A stretch of DNA of 64,000 nucleotides from positions 57,887 to 121,886 of the forward strand of contig NZ_JMCC02000023.1 in NCBI RefSeq assembly GCF_000737335.2, given 5' to 3'. The position numbers and the translations under genes are program-made. Every line of letters begins with the position of its first letter. Positions within the stretch are counted from its first letter, which is position 1. Below are positions 41,568 through 50,396 of this stretch, piece by piece. The DNA is from Enhygromyxa salina (GTDB lineage Bacteria; Myxococcota_A; Polyangia; Nannocystales; Nannocystaceae). The notes below the pieces were generated by a model that was not told the DNA's origin, did not search any database, and was given only the letters and a program-made list of their open reading frames with translations.

Positions 41568-42377
41568 ATGCTGAGCGCCAACGACTGGCAGCAGATCATC
41601 GCGTTCATCGACGAGCGCGATCCGGGTTTTCGCGGGCGGATCCGCGGCGCGACGCCCGAGCGAATCCAGGAGCTCCAGGCCATACACGCAGCCAAGCTGC
41701 CACGTGCGTACGTCGATTTTCTCGAGTTGATGGGGGAGGACCACGGAGGCTTCGAACTCAGCTGGGCGCACTACTCGACCGTACAGGAGCTGCTGCTCCA
41801 CAAAGTGATGCCTCCGGGCGGCCCGACATCGTATCCCCAATCACGCTTTATACGGATCGCAGGACTGAAAGAGGAACATGAAGACGACGCGAGCGGCTGG
41901 GGGGACTACTATCTCGATCTACAGCGAGGAGAGCGAGACGACCCGGTGATGATCGACCATGAGTTCTTCGACCCCTACGTGGACGCGCCTGAGGTCGGCA
42001 GCGTCGTGGTCGAGCGGTTTACGGACCGCGTTCAGTTGCGTGCTTACGCAGACTACGAGCAACTAAATAACGCGCACCAGTACGCCCTCAACCTGCACTT
42101 TTCCACCCCTAAGATCGCCGCTGGGTGGCAGCAGCTTCTTCGTCTGTTCCGCTGGATGGGGTGGCAGGCGTGCTTGCCGGGTAGCGAGGGGACGTGGTTT
42201 GGGCAACACACAGATCCTGTCTCGCTCGAAGCCGAAATCTACAACGATACGTGTGTGTGCATTCTCGCGGGATCCAACGACCGCAGGCGTGTCTTGGCAT
42301 TGATCGAGGAAATCAAGGATGAGTTCCCCACACAGAACAACGGCGGCAAGTGGTTCATCGGCGGGGACAAAGTGTGA
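41568..42377 (+). CDS. SMI1/KNR4 (SUKH) family protein
   Basis: The 269-residue cytoplasmic protein has the SUKH core: TPERIQELQAIHAAKLPRAY and VDFLELMGEDHGGFEL, then the conserved WGDYYLDLQRGERDDPVMID and EFFDPYVDAP. A C-terminal extension ends in ALIEEIKDEFPTQNNGGKWF. SUKH proteins are a major class of immunity proteins to toxin systems, including T6SS and contact-dependent effectors. The neighbourhood fits, as a decayed DUF2169 / ketoacyl-synthase-like pair follows directly. No intact toxin gene is beside it, so it may be an orphan immunity gene. Confidence 0.8.
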   Translation: MLSANDWQQIIAFIDERDPGFRGRIRGATPERIQELQAIHAAKLPRAYVDFLELMGEDHGGFELSWAHYSTVQELLLHKVMPPGGPTSYPQSRFIRIAGLKEEHEDDASGWGDYYLDLQRGERDDPVMIDHEFFDPYVDAPEVGSVVVERFTDRVQLRAYADYEQLNNAHQYALNLHFSTPKIAAGWQQLLRLFRWMGWQACLPGSEGTWFGQHTDPVSLEAEIYNDTCVCILAGSNDRRRVLALIEEIKDEFPTQNNGGKWFIGGDKV

Positions 42378-42388
42378 AGACCCCGCAC

Positions 42389-42466
42389 CTCGTCGAAGAG
42401 ATCAAAGATGAGTTCCCCACGCAAACAAGCCGCGGAAGCTGGTTTGTCGACGGAGCCTCTTGCTGA
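42389..42466 (+). pseudogene. C-terminal stump of a second SUKH gene
   Basis: Twelve bases after the first SUKH stop, a short frame reads LVEEIKDEFPTQTSRGSWFV-DGAS and stops at 42466. It repeats the last 25 residues of the upstream gene (LIEEIKDEFPTQNNGGKWFI-GGDK) with changes. This indicates a tandem duplication that diverged and was then deleted down to its tail. Confidence 0.8.
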
Positions 42467-43045
42467 ACAACCTGACCCCCTTCGCGGCGGCGCGCATGCC
42501 ATTCATGACGTCGAAGAACCTCGAATCCGTGCTGGTCATCGTGGCGGGGCGCTTTGACCTGCCCTCTCCGGGCGCACACGCGGAGGTATCTATCAGTGAA
42601 CGACAAGCCCTCCCGCCGCTCGAGGACGAATATCATGGGGTGGCCAGCAGCTCGAGTCTAAAGTGGGAGGGACTGGCCTCGAGCCCGCGTGCTGGTACGG
42701 ACATCCATGTCGGCGGTGAAGCCTGGACGCCTGGCGGTAGGCCAGCGACGCAGGCCGTGGTCGAGGTCCGCGTTGGCGCTTGCCGACGCACGGCTGTGGC
42801 CTTCGGTGATCGGCAATGGCACCGCACGATCACCGGCCTGCGCCCGAGTTCGCCCGTGCCTTTCCAGCGCATGCCATTGGTCTACGAGCGCAGCTTCGGC
42901 GGCTTTGTAGAAGGCGCGCGCGGAGCCATCCGCGAGGCCTCGGAGCGCAACCCGGTCGGCCTGGGCCTCGTGCCCAGCTTCAGCTCGGCTGTCGATCAGG
43001 CCCTGCCAAACATCGAGGAGCCGCAGCAGCTGATCCAGGATCCCT
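42460..43045 (+). pseudogene. DUF2169 gene, truncated
   Basis: About 195 codons resemble the N-terminal part of the intact DUF2169 protein at 56989-58029: NLTPFAAARMPF at the start, QRMPLVYERSFGG, RNPVGLG and ALPNIEEPQQLIQDPSD. The homology ends at ~43045, where the sequence joins the start of a ketoacyl-synthase-like gene. The C-terminal ~150 residues are deleted. The only start candidate is TTG 42460, overlapping the SUKH stump. In the intact operon the same two genes stand in the same order. Confidence 0.78.
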
Positions 43046-43046
43046 C

Positions 43047-43650
43047 CGACGATCACCGCCGTCGGCATGGCGTGCCCGGTGGGGCTTTACTCAGCCGCCG
43101 CGCTGGCGGCCATGCGCGCGGGGCTGAACGAGTTCGAGCTCGACGACGAGACCGACTTCAGCGTCAGCAAGAGCTCCCACCTCGAGCCCGGGGCGGGTCG
43201 AACCGAGCGGACCTTGGCGCTCACGGAGGCGGCCTTCGTCGAGGTGCTGCCGACGCTGCTCGAGTTGGGCGTGTCGTCGATCCCATTGGTGTTGGCGTTG
43301 CCGAGCCCGGACGAACATGGCAGGCACATCCAGGCACAGGTTGGGGAGCGGCTGTCTCGGTTGAGCGCGGAGGTCGGTCGGGCCCGGCTGGATGTGATTG
43401 AGCGCGGGGGGATCGTCGCGGGTCGGGCCGGAGTCATGCACGCGCTCGGCTCCGCGCGAGAGCTACTCGCCGATGAGACGGTCCCCTACGTTCTCGTGGG
43501 CGCGATGGACTCGTTGGTCGATCCCGTCACCGTCGCGCAACTCGAGCACGCCGGGCTGTTGCTCTGTGCACGCAATCCCGATGGCCGCATCTGGGCGAAG
43601 CCGCGGTGTCCCTGTTGGTCAGCAAGTACCCCAGGCCCAACCGTGCGCAG
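43047..43650 (+). pseudogene. beta-ketoacyl-synthase-like gene, frameshifted and truncated
   Basis: The frame ITAVGMACPVGLYSAAALAA then MRAGLNEFELDDETDF follows the start of the intact protein at 55946-56992. Later LALPSPDEHG, AGRAGVMHALGSARELLADE and VPYVLVGAMDSLVDP also match. Near 43590-43594 the frame shifts: the conserved GEAAVSLLVSK continues in another frame. At 43651 the gene is cut by the repeat array. The missing part would be ~130 residues. Confidence 0.8.
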
Positions 43651-44096
43651 GAGCCCTCTTCGAGGGGGCCAATCAAACCCCTGCGAACAAACAACCCGTT
43701 GGGAGCGAGGGGTCATGAGATGCCCGACACGTAGATGGCGAGGCACCCGCCCCGCCGTTGGTGCCCAGACGAGAGCCCCCTGCCAACAAACGATCCGTTG
43801 GGAGCGAGGCGGTCATGAGATGCCCGACACGTAGATGGCGAGGCACCCGCCATCGGTGCCCAGACAAGAGCCCCCTTCGAGGGGGCCAATCATACCCCTG
43901 CGAACAAACAACCCGTTGGGAGCGAGGGGGTCATGAGAAGCCCGACACGTAGATGGCGAGGCACCCGCCCCGCCGTTGGTGCCCAGGCGAGAGCCCCCTT
44001 CGAGGGGGCCACACATGCCCCCGCGAACAGCCTACCCGTCGGGAGCGAGCGAAGCGAGTGACCTGCGAAGTGCGAAACCGGCTGTGGGGGTCATGA
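43651..44096 (+). repeat. dispersed repeat element in tandem, copy C (four units)
   Basis: Units start at 43651, 43773, 43868 and 43991 with a period of about 122 bp. Each has a GCCCCC-TTCGA-GGGGGC hairpin (lost in unit 2), a GAACAAAC block and CCGTTGGGAGCGAGG. The first three continue with ATGCCCGACACGTAGATGGC. The last unit ends in CTGTGGGGGTCATGACT like copy A. The array replaces the 3' end of the ketoacyl-synthase-like pseudogene and supplies the stop codon of the convergent gene. Confidence 0.88.
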
Positions 44097-44849
44097 CTAA
44101 ATCTCCCCGACCATCGAGTCTTCTGCGAGGTGATCCACGAGGTGGCTTGGCGACTGCACCCGGGCCCGACACTCGGCCGCCTTCTCGCTGTCGTCGCGGG
44201 CCGCGAACACCTTGGCCAGTCGCTCCCAGACCGCGTCGTCGAGCTCGAGCTTGTCGCGCTTGTCCTGGTCGAGCTTCTCGTAGAGCTCGGCGGCCAGTCG
44301 GTTCATGCCGCCACGAATCGCCAAGCTGATCGTGGTGACGACGGCCCGCTGGCGCTCTTCGTCATGGGCCTCGTGATCTGCGAGGACCCGGGTGATCTCG
44401 AGCGGGACCGCGGGCGATCGCGGGTGCTCTTCTTGCAGCGCCCGCAGCTGGGCCATCGCCCCCTCGAGGTCGCCACCCTTGGCGCGTGTGCGTGCCTTGG
44501 CGATCTCGGCGAGCAGGCCGCCCTCGAGCTCGAGTCGCGCGTACGAGCCGCTGGCGCTGGCGGCCATCAGCGCCGTCAACACTTGCATGGCTTGATCAGG
44601 CGGAAGTTCACGGACGTCGGGCGCGGGCGGCTCTTCGAACTGCTGTCCCGAGGCCATGGCACGCACGATCGTGAACAACAGGGCACCGACCGCGGTGCCA
44701 AGCAGGACGCCAAGCAGGCCGCCGAGCGGACCCGCGTAGTACCAGCCCCACGCGCTGCCGCTGGCGAGCGCGAGGATCACCAGCGAGATCGCCACCACCG
44801 CCGCCCGACCCTGAAGCTCTGGCGCTTTGATCCGATCGTCCTCGTCCAT
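44097..44849 (-). CDS. membrane protein with cytoplasmic TPR-like domain
   Basis: The 250-residue protein has two closely spaced hydrophobic segments (AAVVAISLVILALASGSAWGW and GLLGVLLGTAVGALLFTIV). A ~170-residue helical region follows (ELPPDQAMQVLTALMAASAS, RTRAKGGDLEGAMAQLRALQ and KVFAARDDSEKAAECRARV), typical of TPR-like protein-interaction domains. ATG 44849 is used; the longer frame would need a TTG. Its TAG stop lies in the last bases of the repeat array, so the original C-terminus may have been slightly altered. It is divergent from the FadL-like gene. Confidence 0.75.
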   Translation of the reverse strand: MDEDDRIKAPELQGRAAVVAISLVILALASGSAWGWYYAGPLGGLLGVLLGTAVGALLFTIVRAMASGQQFEEPPAPDVRELPPDQAMQVLTALMAASASGSYARLELEGGLLAEIAKARTRAKGGDLEGAMAQLRALQEEHPRSPAVPLEITRVLADHEAHDEERQRAVVTTISLAIRGGMNRLAAELYEKLDQDKRDKLELDDAVWERLAKVFAARDDSEKAAECRARVQSPSHLVDHLAEDSMVGEI

Positions 44850-44939
44850 CCCCAGCAATTTAGTCGATCACGCCAGATCCATGAAGCAGAGTGTGGACCT
44901 GCTGGCGTGCACGCGCCCACTCGTGCGAGCATCCCCACC

Positions 44940-46514
44940 ATGCGATTTCGCGCCGGCCCGCTCGCACTGGGTCTCGGACTGGGCCTGGGTCGGGGGCTCG
45001 GACTGGGGTTCGGGCGGGGGCTCGGTCGGGGGCTCGGACTGGCTGTCGCGGGGGCCGTGAGCGGAGCCCTGTTGCTGGCGGCCCCTGGGTCGGCCTGGGC
45101 TTCGGGGTTGGATGTGCCGCAGATCGGGACGACCTTCTCGAGCCCCACGACCAACGACGCGGCCGCGCTGTACTGGAACCCGGCGATGCTGGGCTTCGCC
45201 AACAAGGGCGAAGTCATGATCACGCTCGGGGTCGTGGGCGGCCACGTGGGCTACCAGCGCGATCGGCTCGGGGCCTATCAGTTCGAAGACTCGCTCGAAT
45301 TCGCCGAGCCGATCGACCCGGCCGCGATCGACCCCAACAAGCCGGGCGCCTACCCGCGGGTGACCTCGCCAATTTTCTCGCCCAACGCGGGCCTGTTCGT
45401 GTCGGCGCCGGTCATCAAAGATCGGCTGACGCTGGGGTTTGGCGCCTACGTGCCCTACGCCGCGCCGCTGAGCTTCCCGGCGGATGGCGACCAGCGCTTC
45501 GCCCTGCAAGACGCGTTCATCGCCGTCGCGCGGATCTCGGCTGGGCTCGGGGTCAAGCTGCACGAGCGGGTGTCGCTTGGCGCGAGCGCAACCTACGTGC
45601 TGGGGATCGTGTCGCTGACCCGGGTCCAGGACTTCGCGGCGGTCGAGATCTTCTCTGAAGCGCTCGCCAACCCGCCGATCAACCAACCCAACGACTTTGG
45701 CGAGACCGCGCCCTCGACCGTGCGCGAGCTGTCGGTGCTCGCCCGGCCGTTCGCGCTCACCGACGGCTACTCGCACAACGCCACCTTCAACGTGGCGCTC
45801 GCGGCCAACCCGATCGATCCGCTGTGGCTGGGGCTGACCTACGATCACGGCTCGCGGCTCAACGTCAACGGGCAATTTCAGCTCGACATGAACGACGAGT
45901 TCTTCACGCAAGATCTCGCCGGGCAGGGCTTGGCGTTCCCGCCGCTGGTCGCCGGTGACGCCAAGCTGAGCTTTCGCCTGCCCAAGCGGATCATGCTTGG
46001 GATCGCGTACGACATCTCGAAGCGGCTGCGCGTCGACGGCAATTTTGCGTATGTGTTCTGGTCGGATCTAGACGCGTTCGTGATCACCCTGGACTCGCCG
46101 GATCTGGCCCAGCCCGAGATCGGCCTGCCCCGCCGAACCGAGGTGGCCCTGCGCCGCGATTGGAAGGGCACCGTCCACGCCGAGCTGAGCGTGCGCGCGA
46201 CCGTTGACAAGCGCGAGCGCGTGCGGGTGTCCGGCACCTTGGGCTATCACTCGCCGGCCAGCCCCGACGCGACGATTGACGTGGCCTCGCCGGATGGGCA
46301 TCGGTTGATCGGGGCGCTGGGGGTCGCGGTTGCGATCAACGAGCGGATCGGGTTGATGGCCGATGGCGAGGTGCAGGGGATCTTGCCGCGGACGGTGACG
46401 ACCTCGGACTTCGATCTTGGCAATGGAACCTATGACTTGGTGCTTGGTGGCGGGCACTTGCACCTGATCGTGAAGTTTGGAAATGGTGGGAAGGTGCTGA
46501 AGGGGAAGGGCTGA
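44940..46514 (+). CDS. OmpP1/FadL-type outer membrane transporter
   Basis: The 524-residue protein starts with an unusually long signal peptide containing a Gly-Leu/Arg repeat (LGLGLGLGRGLGLGFGRGLG) and ending in SAWA. The mature N-terminus GLDVPQIGTTFSSPTTNDAA then ALYWNPAMLGFAN is the FadL/TodX hallmark (the NPA motif of the N-terminal hatch). The long beta-barrel follows, with alternating strands such as RLTLGFGAYVPYAAPLSFPA and GDAKLSFRLPKRIMLGIAYD, ending in LHLIVKFG. Such barrels import fatty acids or other hydrophobic compounds. ATG 44940 fits the signal peptide. Two paralogous lipoprotein genes follow on the same strand. Confidence 0.9.
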   Translation: MRFRAGPLALGLGLGLGRGLGLGFGRGLGRGLGLAVAGAVSGALLLAAPGSAWASGLDVPQIGTTFSSPTTNDAAALYWNPAMLGFANKGEVMITLGVVGGHVGYQRDRLGAYQFEDSLEFAEPIDPAAIDPNKPGAYPRVTSPIFSPNAGLFVSAPVIKDRLTLGFGAYVPYAAPLSFPADGDQRFALQDAFIAVARISAGLGVKLHERVSLGASATYVLGIVSLTRVQDFAAVEIFSEALANPPINQPNDFGETAPSTVRELSVLARPFALTDGYSHNATFNVALAANPIDPLWLGLTYDHGSRLNVNGQFQLDMNDEFFTQDLAGQGLAFPPLVAGDAKLSFRLPKRIMLGIAYDISKRLRVDGNFAYVFWSDLDAFVITLDSPDLAQPEIGLPRRTEVALRRDWKGTVHAELSVRATVDKRERVRVSGTLGYHSPASPDATIDVASPDGHRLIGALGVAVAINERIGLMADGEVQGILPRTVTTSDFDLGNGTYDLVLGGGHLHLIVKFGNGGKVLKGKG

Positions 46515-46670
46515 CGTTCGCGGGCCACCGTCGCCCGAGATTGGTTTGCTCCTTGGGCTGTCAGGGCGTCAGAACTGCGTGGCGCCCATAGCGCAAGCTG
46601 CAAGCACGTCGTTCGGCAGGCCCCCCGACCCGACCGCGAGGATGGTAGATTGCCTGGGTCGAGGAGTTGT

Positions 46671-48530
46671 ATGTCGCACGCCCCTAGCTCGTTTTTATTT
46701 GGTTCCCCCATGTTGTTGCTGTGCCTGCTCGCGCCCGCGTGCGGCGGCGACGACATCGGCGGCAGCGGCGAGGCGGGGACGATCGGGGACACGGGTGACA
46801 CCGCCGAAGACGAGTCGGGCGACTCGGACGGCGACGCGCAGTTTGGCGCCGAGGCCGAGATCACCTTGCGCCTCAACGACGACGCGCCGCCGCCGTTGAG
46901 CCTGCAGATGGGCCGCGATGAGGTCAGCGAGCTGTTCGGTGACGTCGCCGAAGACATCGAGCTGCTCGAGCTCGACTCGACACCGCTGCTCACCAACACG
47001 CTCAACGCGATCAAATTCGCGTGCGGTGACGACTGGCAGCTCGACAGCGAAGACCCCAACCACGACTGCTCGCAGACGACGCTGGGCCAGTCGTTTGGCG
47101 GCGGCAACTGGCAGAGCTCCGCGGAGTTCTCGATGGTGCGGATCCTGACGATGACGCCGGCCAACTCGGTGGTCAACGGAACCAGCCTCGCGGGCGTGGA
47201 GGGGGTGACGAATTTCCTGTCGCTGTTCACCGGTGGGTTTCCGGGCATGCTCGCGGAGAGCCTGGGGATCCCGAAGACTGGCGAGTTCCTGGACACCCAG
47301 TCGGTCGTCGCGTCAATGAAGACCAACCTGCTGGCGACCCACCCCGAGGTGTCGGCGGACGGCAAGATGGTCGTGACCCTCGCCGACGCGCTCACGGACA
47401 TGGCAACGATGTCGACCCGGCTCGGGCCCGTCGGCGATCACCCGGGCGTGCTGGTCGCGGACTACCCCACCCACGGCGAGGTGTTTGGGCCCGACTTCGA
47501 GATGAAGGTCATCGCCGAGTCGAACCTGCGGGTGCTCGACGGCGTGGATCTGTCGGGCGGCAAGGACTTCATCTCGGTGGTCGTTGACGTGACCGGGCCC
47601 AGCTTCGATGACGAGGCAGAGTTCGACTTCACCGATCCCGCAAAATTCTCGATGACCGGGCTCAACCCAAGCCCGAGCCTGGATCTGCGGTTTGCGATCT
47701 TCGAGCACAACGGCTTCATCGAGTCGTGCACCGAAGAGGTCAGCCCGGCGTGCATCAACAACGCGCCGGACGTGCCCGTTGGCAACGGACTGGTCTGGAC
47801 CTTGGACAAGTGGGATCTCGAGTACATGGTCGCGTACGCAGGTCTGCTGCGCTACGCCTCGCTCGAGACCGTGGTCACCAAGTTGTTCGTCGATCTGGTC
47901 GAGGTCGGCCAAGACGGCAACCCGGGGGGCTGGGCGGTGTTCAATGTGCCGTTGGGCTTTCTGTTCGACGAGCCGCCGGCCCAGTACGTGTGGGAGCTGA
48001 TCAACGAGGTCGCGCAGCACAACCTGCACCACCTCGATCCCAAGGGCCCGGCCAGCTTCGCCGAGGGCGCGGCCAACGTGGAATTCACCCTCGAAGACAT
48101 CCCGTGCGGCATCACGGGCGCCGAGGCCGAGGCCGCCGTGCGGCCGTTCTTGCAGGCCCAGGCGTCGGACATCGCGGGCTACTTGCTGGGCAACTACAAA
48201 GAAAACAGCGGGCCCGTCGATTTCTACTATCGCCGCGCCGACGATGGCGTGCCCTATCTGTTTTGGGTCGCGCCCCCGGACCTGCTCGATGGCCTGCCCT
48301 ACAACTGGGCCACGCCGGGCTTCTACGCGGACGCGGGCCTGACCAAGAAGCTGTCGTCCACGACGATCGACGGGGTCGGCGACACGATGCACGAGAAGCT
48401 GCGCATCGATCCGGGCGAGACCGTCGTGTACGCGGCCGACGACGAGGGCGGCAGCTACAAGATCCGCGTGGTCGCCCCCGCTGGCGACCTCACCGAGGTC
48501 ACCGCCTACGTCTCCAAGCGGGACAACTAG
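46671..48530 (+). CDS. large lipoprotein, paralogue of the next gene
   Basis: The 619-residue product has a lipoprotein signal (FGSPMLLLCLLAPAC) followed by a Gly/Asp/Glu linker (GGDDIGGSGEAGTIGDTGDT). The body has ELLELDSTPLLTNTLNAIKF, FISVVVDVTGPSFDDEAEFD and WALF-like strands. The C-terminal part (VDFYYRRADDGVPYLFW, WATPGFYADAGLTKKLSS, MHEKLRIDPGETVVYAADDE) aligns with the following lipoprotein, so the two are tandem paralogues. No known family is recognised. A gaggag ribosome binding site precedes ATG 46671 closely. Confidence 0.8.
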   Translation: MSHAPSSFLFGSPMLLLCLLAPACGGDDIGGSGEAGTIGDTGDTAEDESGDSDGDAQFGAEAEITLRLNDDAPPPLSLQMGRDEVSELFGDVAEDIELLELDSTPLLTNTLNAIKFACGDDWQLDSEDPNHDCSQTTLGQSFGGGNWQSSAEFSMVRILTMTPANSVVNGTSLAGVEGVTNFLSLFTGGFPGMLAESLGIPKTGEFLDTQSVVASMKTNLLATHPEVSADGKMVVTLADALTDMATMSTRLGPVGDHPGVLVADYPTHGEVFGPDFEMKVIAESNLRVLDGVDLSGGKDFISVVVDVTGPSFDDEAEFDFTDPAKFSMTGLNPSPSLDLRFAIFEHNGFIESCTEEVSPACINNAPDVPVGNGLVWTLDKWDLEYMVAYAGLLRYASLETVVTKLFVDLVEVGQDGNPGGWAVFNVPLGFLFDEPPAQYVWELINEVAQHNLHHLDPKGPASFAEGAANVEFTLEDIPCGITGAEAEAAVRPFLQAQASDIAGYLLGNYKENSGPVDFYYRRADDGVPYLFWVAPPDLLDGLPYNWATPGFYADAGLTKKLSSTTIDGVGDTMHEKLRIDPGETVVYAADDEGGSYKIRVVAPAGDLTEVTAYVSKRDN

Positions 48531-48552
48531 AGCAGGTCGGGAGCAAGTGGGG

Positions 48553-50301
48553 ATGTTGCAGATCACGAACACGCTCAGCGCCATCGTCGTTGGTTCCATG
48601 CTGCTGCTTGGCGGCTGCATCGAGCCGCTGACGATCGAGGACGACCCACCGCAAGCCGAGATCGCCGTGTCCGAGACCCGGCGGATCGAGCTTCGCTACT
48701 TGCGCTTCGACGTCGAGGGCTTCGAGCAGGTGCTGACCCTCGACGATCTACGCGCGATGCCGCAGGCGACCCTGGACGGGGTCTGGCTGCTCGATCTCGA
48801 GTTGACCCCGCTGGTCCAAAACGCGCTCACGCAGCTCAAGCAGCTGCCGCCGGATCAGGTCTCGCAGCTGCCCCAGGCGGCGCAGAACATGCGGACGCTG
48901 CTCAACATCACACCTGACAACGTGGACTTGTCGGGCACCTCGCTCGAAGAGCTGATCGGCCTGTCGTCGTCGGTTGGGCTGCCGCCAGCCAAGGCCTTGA
49001 GCGACATCTTCGAGATCGGCGTGACGGAGAATTTCATCTCGATCGAGGCCAACACCCAGGCGGTGGTGCAGGGGCTGATCGCCAGCCACCCGGCCACGCA
49101 GCTGCGCGATGGGCCGGTCGACGCCGCGCACCCCGACGGGCTGTGGGCGGTCGCGCCCAACTCGCTGCCGATCACTTTGGGCGACGTGGTCAGCAACTTC
49201 GATGATCTGGCCATGCGCTTTGGCCCAACCATGACCGAGTTCGGCGAGCACCCCGGGTTCATCGAGCAGGCGACCGGGTTGTCGGTGATCGAAGAAGAAT
49301 TTGCGATGACCGTGAAGGTCAACCTCAACCCGCTGCCCTACAAAGGCGCGGATCTAACCGACGTCAGCGGGGCCAGCGTCAACAGCATCGCCAGCCAGAT
49401 CGAGTCGGTGTTCCCGGTTGACGACCCCGATTGGATGCAGGTCGAGGGCTTGGTCGCGAGTCCGTCGATCTCGTCGATGACGGTGGTGATGGTCGAGAAT
49501 GATCAGTTCATCGCCAGCGGCACCAGCCAAGATCCGCTGCCAACTGGCAACTCACCGGCGTGGAGCCTGCCGCCGTGGGAGTTCGAGCGGGTCGTCGCAG
49601 AGATGACCATGCTCTCGGCAGCGGACATCTCGAACCACTGCACCAACTACGAGCTTGGCACCGGCGTGCAGGCGTTCTCGGCCTGCATCGACGACAACCA
49701 TTGGGTCGAGTTCGAGACCTTCAACAACGTCGGCAACCCGCCGCCGCCAAGCTACGCGTGGGATGTCGTGCTCGAGCTCGCGCAGGTGCGCCTGCACGAC
49801 GGCGGCTTGCAAGAAGGGGACGCAGACATTGCGTTCACCCTGTCCGACGTCCCGCTTGGGGTCGCGGCCGCGGACATCGTCGAGGAGATCCGCACCAACA
49901 TGGCCGCGGATCCGGTCGCGCTGCAGGACCTCGCGGAGAACCTGACCGCCAACACGTTTGGGTTCGCCGATTTTTACTACTGGAAGCCCAAGCCGGGCGG
50001 CTCAGCGCAGTGGGAGGGCGATTGGTTGTTCTTCGTGACGGCCGACGACATCCCCGTTGACGACAGCGGTCCTGCGCGGCCCTATGCGTACGCAAACCCG
50101 GGTTTCTTCGCGGACGCGGCCCTGACCAACAAGCTGTCGAGCACGGCCAACGTCGACGGCGACGACACCCACGAGAAGGTTCGGATCGCGGCGGGGGACG
50201 TGCTGTTCGTCGAAGACGACGTGGGACGGGTGTATCGGATCGACGTCGCGGCCAAGCCCAGCGCGAACCGGCTCGCGCTCGACGTGACCCGGGTGAACTG
50301 A
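48553..50301 (+). CDS. large lipoprotein, paralogue of the preceding gene
   Basis: The 582-residue product has the lipobox LLLGGC. Its layout matches the preceding protein: ELTPLVQNALTQLKQLP near the start, VTENFISIEANTQAVVQG, VPLGVAAADIVEEIRTN, FADFYYWKPKPGG, YANPGFFADAALTNKLSS and THEKVRIAAGDVLFVEDDVG. The conserved FYADA..L..KLSS..-..D.HEK pattern near the C-terminus is the clearest shared motif. The start may be GTG 48547 or ATG 48553. The gene lies 22 bp after its paralogue, so the pair is cotranscribed. The FadL-like gene upstream suggests surface uptake or binding, by inference. Confidence 0.8.
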   Translation: MLQITNTLSAIVVGSMLLLGGCIEPLTIEDDPPQAEIAVSETRRIELRYLRFDVEGFEQVLTLDDLRAMPQATLDGVWLLDLELTPLVQNALTQLKQLPPDQVSQLPQAAQNMRTLLNITPDNVDLSGTSLEELIGLSSSVGLPPAKALSDIFEIGVTENFISIEANTQAVVQGLIASHPATQLRDGPVDAAHPDGLWAVAPNSLPITLGDVVSNFDDLAMRFGPTMTEFGEHPGFIEQATGLSVIEEEFAMTVKVNLNPLPYKGADLTDVSGASVNSIASQIESVFPVDDPDWMQVEGLVASPSISSMTVVMVENDQFIASGTSQDPLPTGNSPAWSLPPWEFERVVAEMTMLSAADISNHCTNYELGTGVQAFSACIDDNHWVEFETFNNVGNPPPPSYAWDVVLELAQVRLHDGGLQEGDADIAFTLSDVPLGVAAADIVEEIRTNMAADPVALQDLAENLTANTFGFADFYYWKPKPGGSAQWEGDWLFFVTADDIPVDDSGPARPYAYANPGFFADAALTNKLSSTANVDGDDTHEKVRIAAGDVLFVEDDVGRVYRIDVAAKPSANRLALDVTRVN

Positions 50302-50396
50302 CGGCAAACACCGGCCGAGCAGGCGTCCGCAGCTCGAGCGGCGTGGACGCTGGCCGCGTTCGACCTTGGCGTGGTCTGCCGATACAATGGCGGACC

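Noticed and set aside
43067..43834. The single long open frame across the ketoacyl-synthase-like gene and the repeats as one intact gene
   Set aside because: Comparison with 55946-56992 shows the frame shifts near 43592 and the sequence after 43651 is repeat DNA, so the apparent C-terminus is an artefact.
43651..44096. Possible CRISPR or coding repeat protein in the 122-bp array
   Set aside because: The unit is repeated along its whole length without spacers, one unit lacks the hairpin and breaks the frame, and related copies elsewhere are non-coding.
47313..48620. 435-codon minus-strand open frame antisense to the first large lipoprotein
   Set aside because: Arg/His/Val-rich shadow. The plus strand has a signal peptide and paralogy with the next gene.
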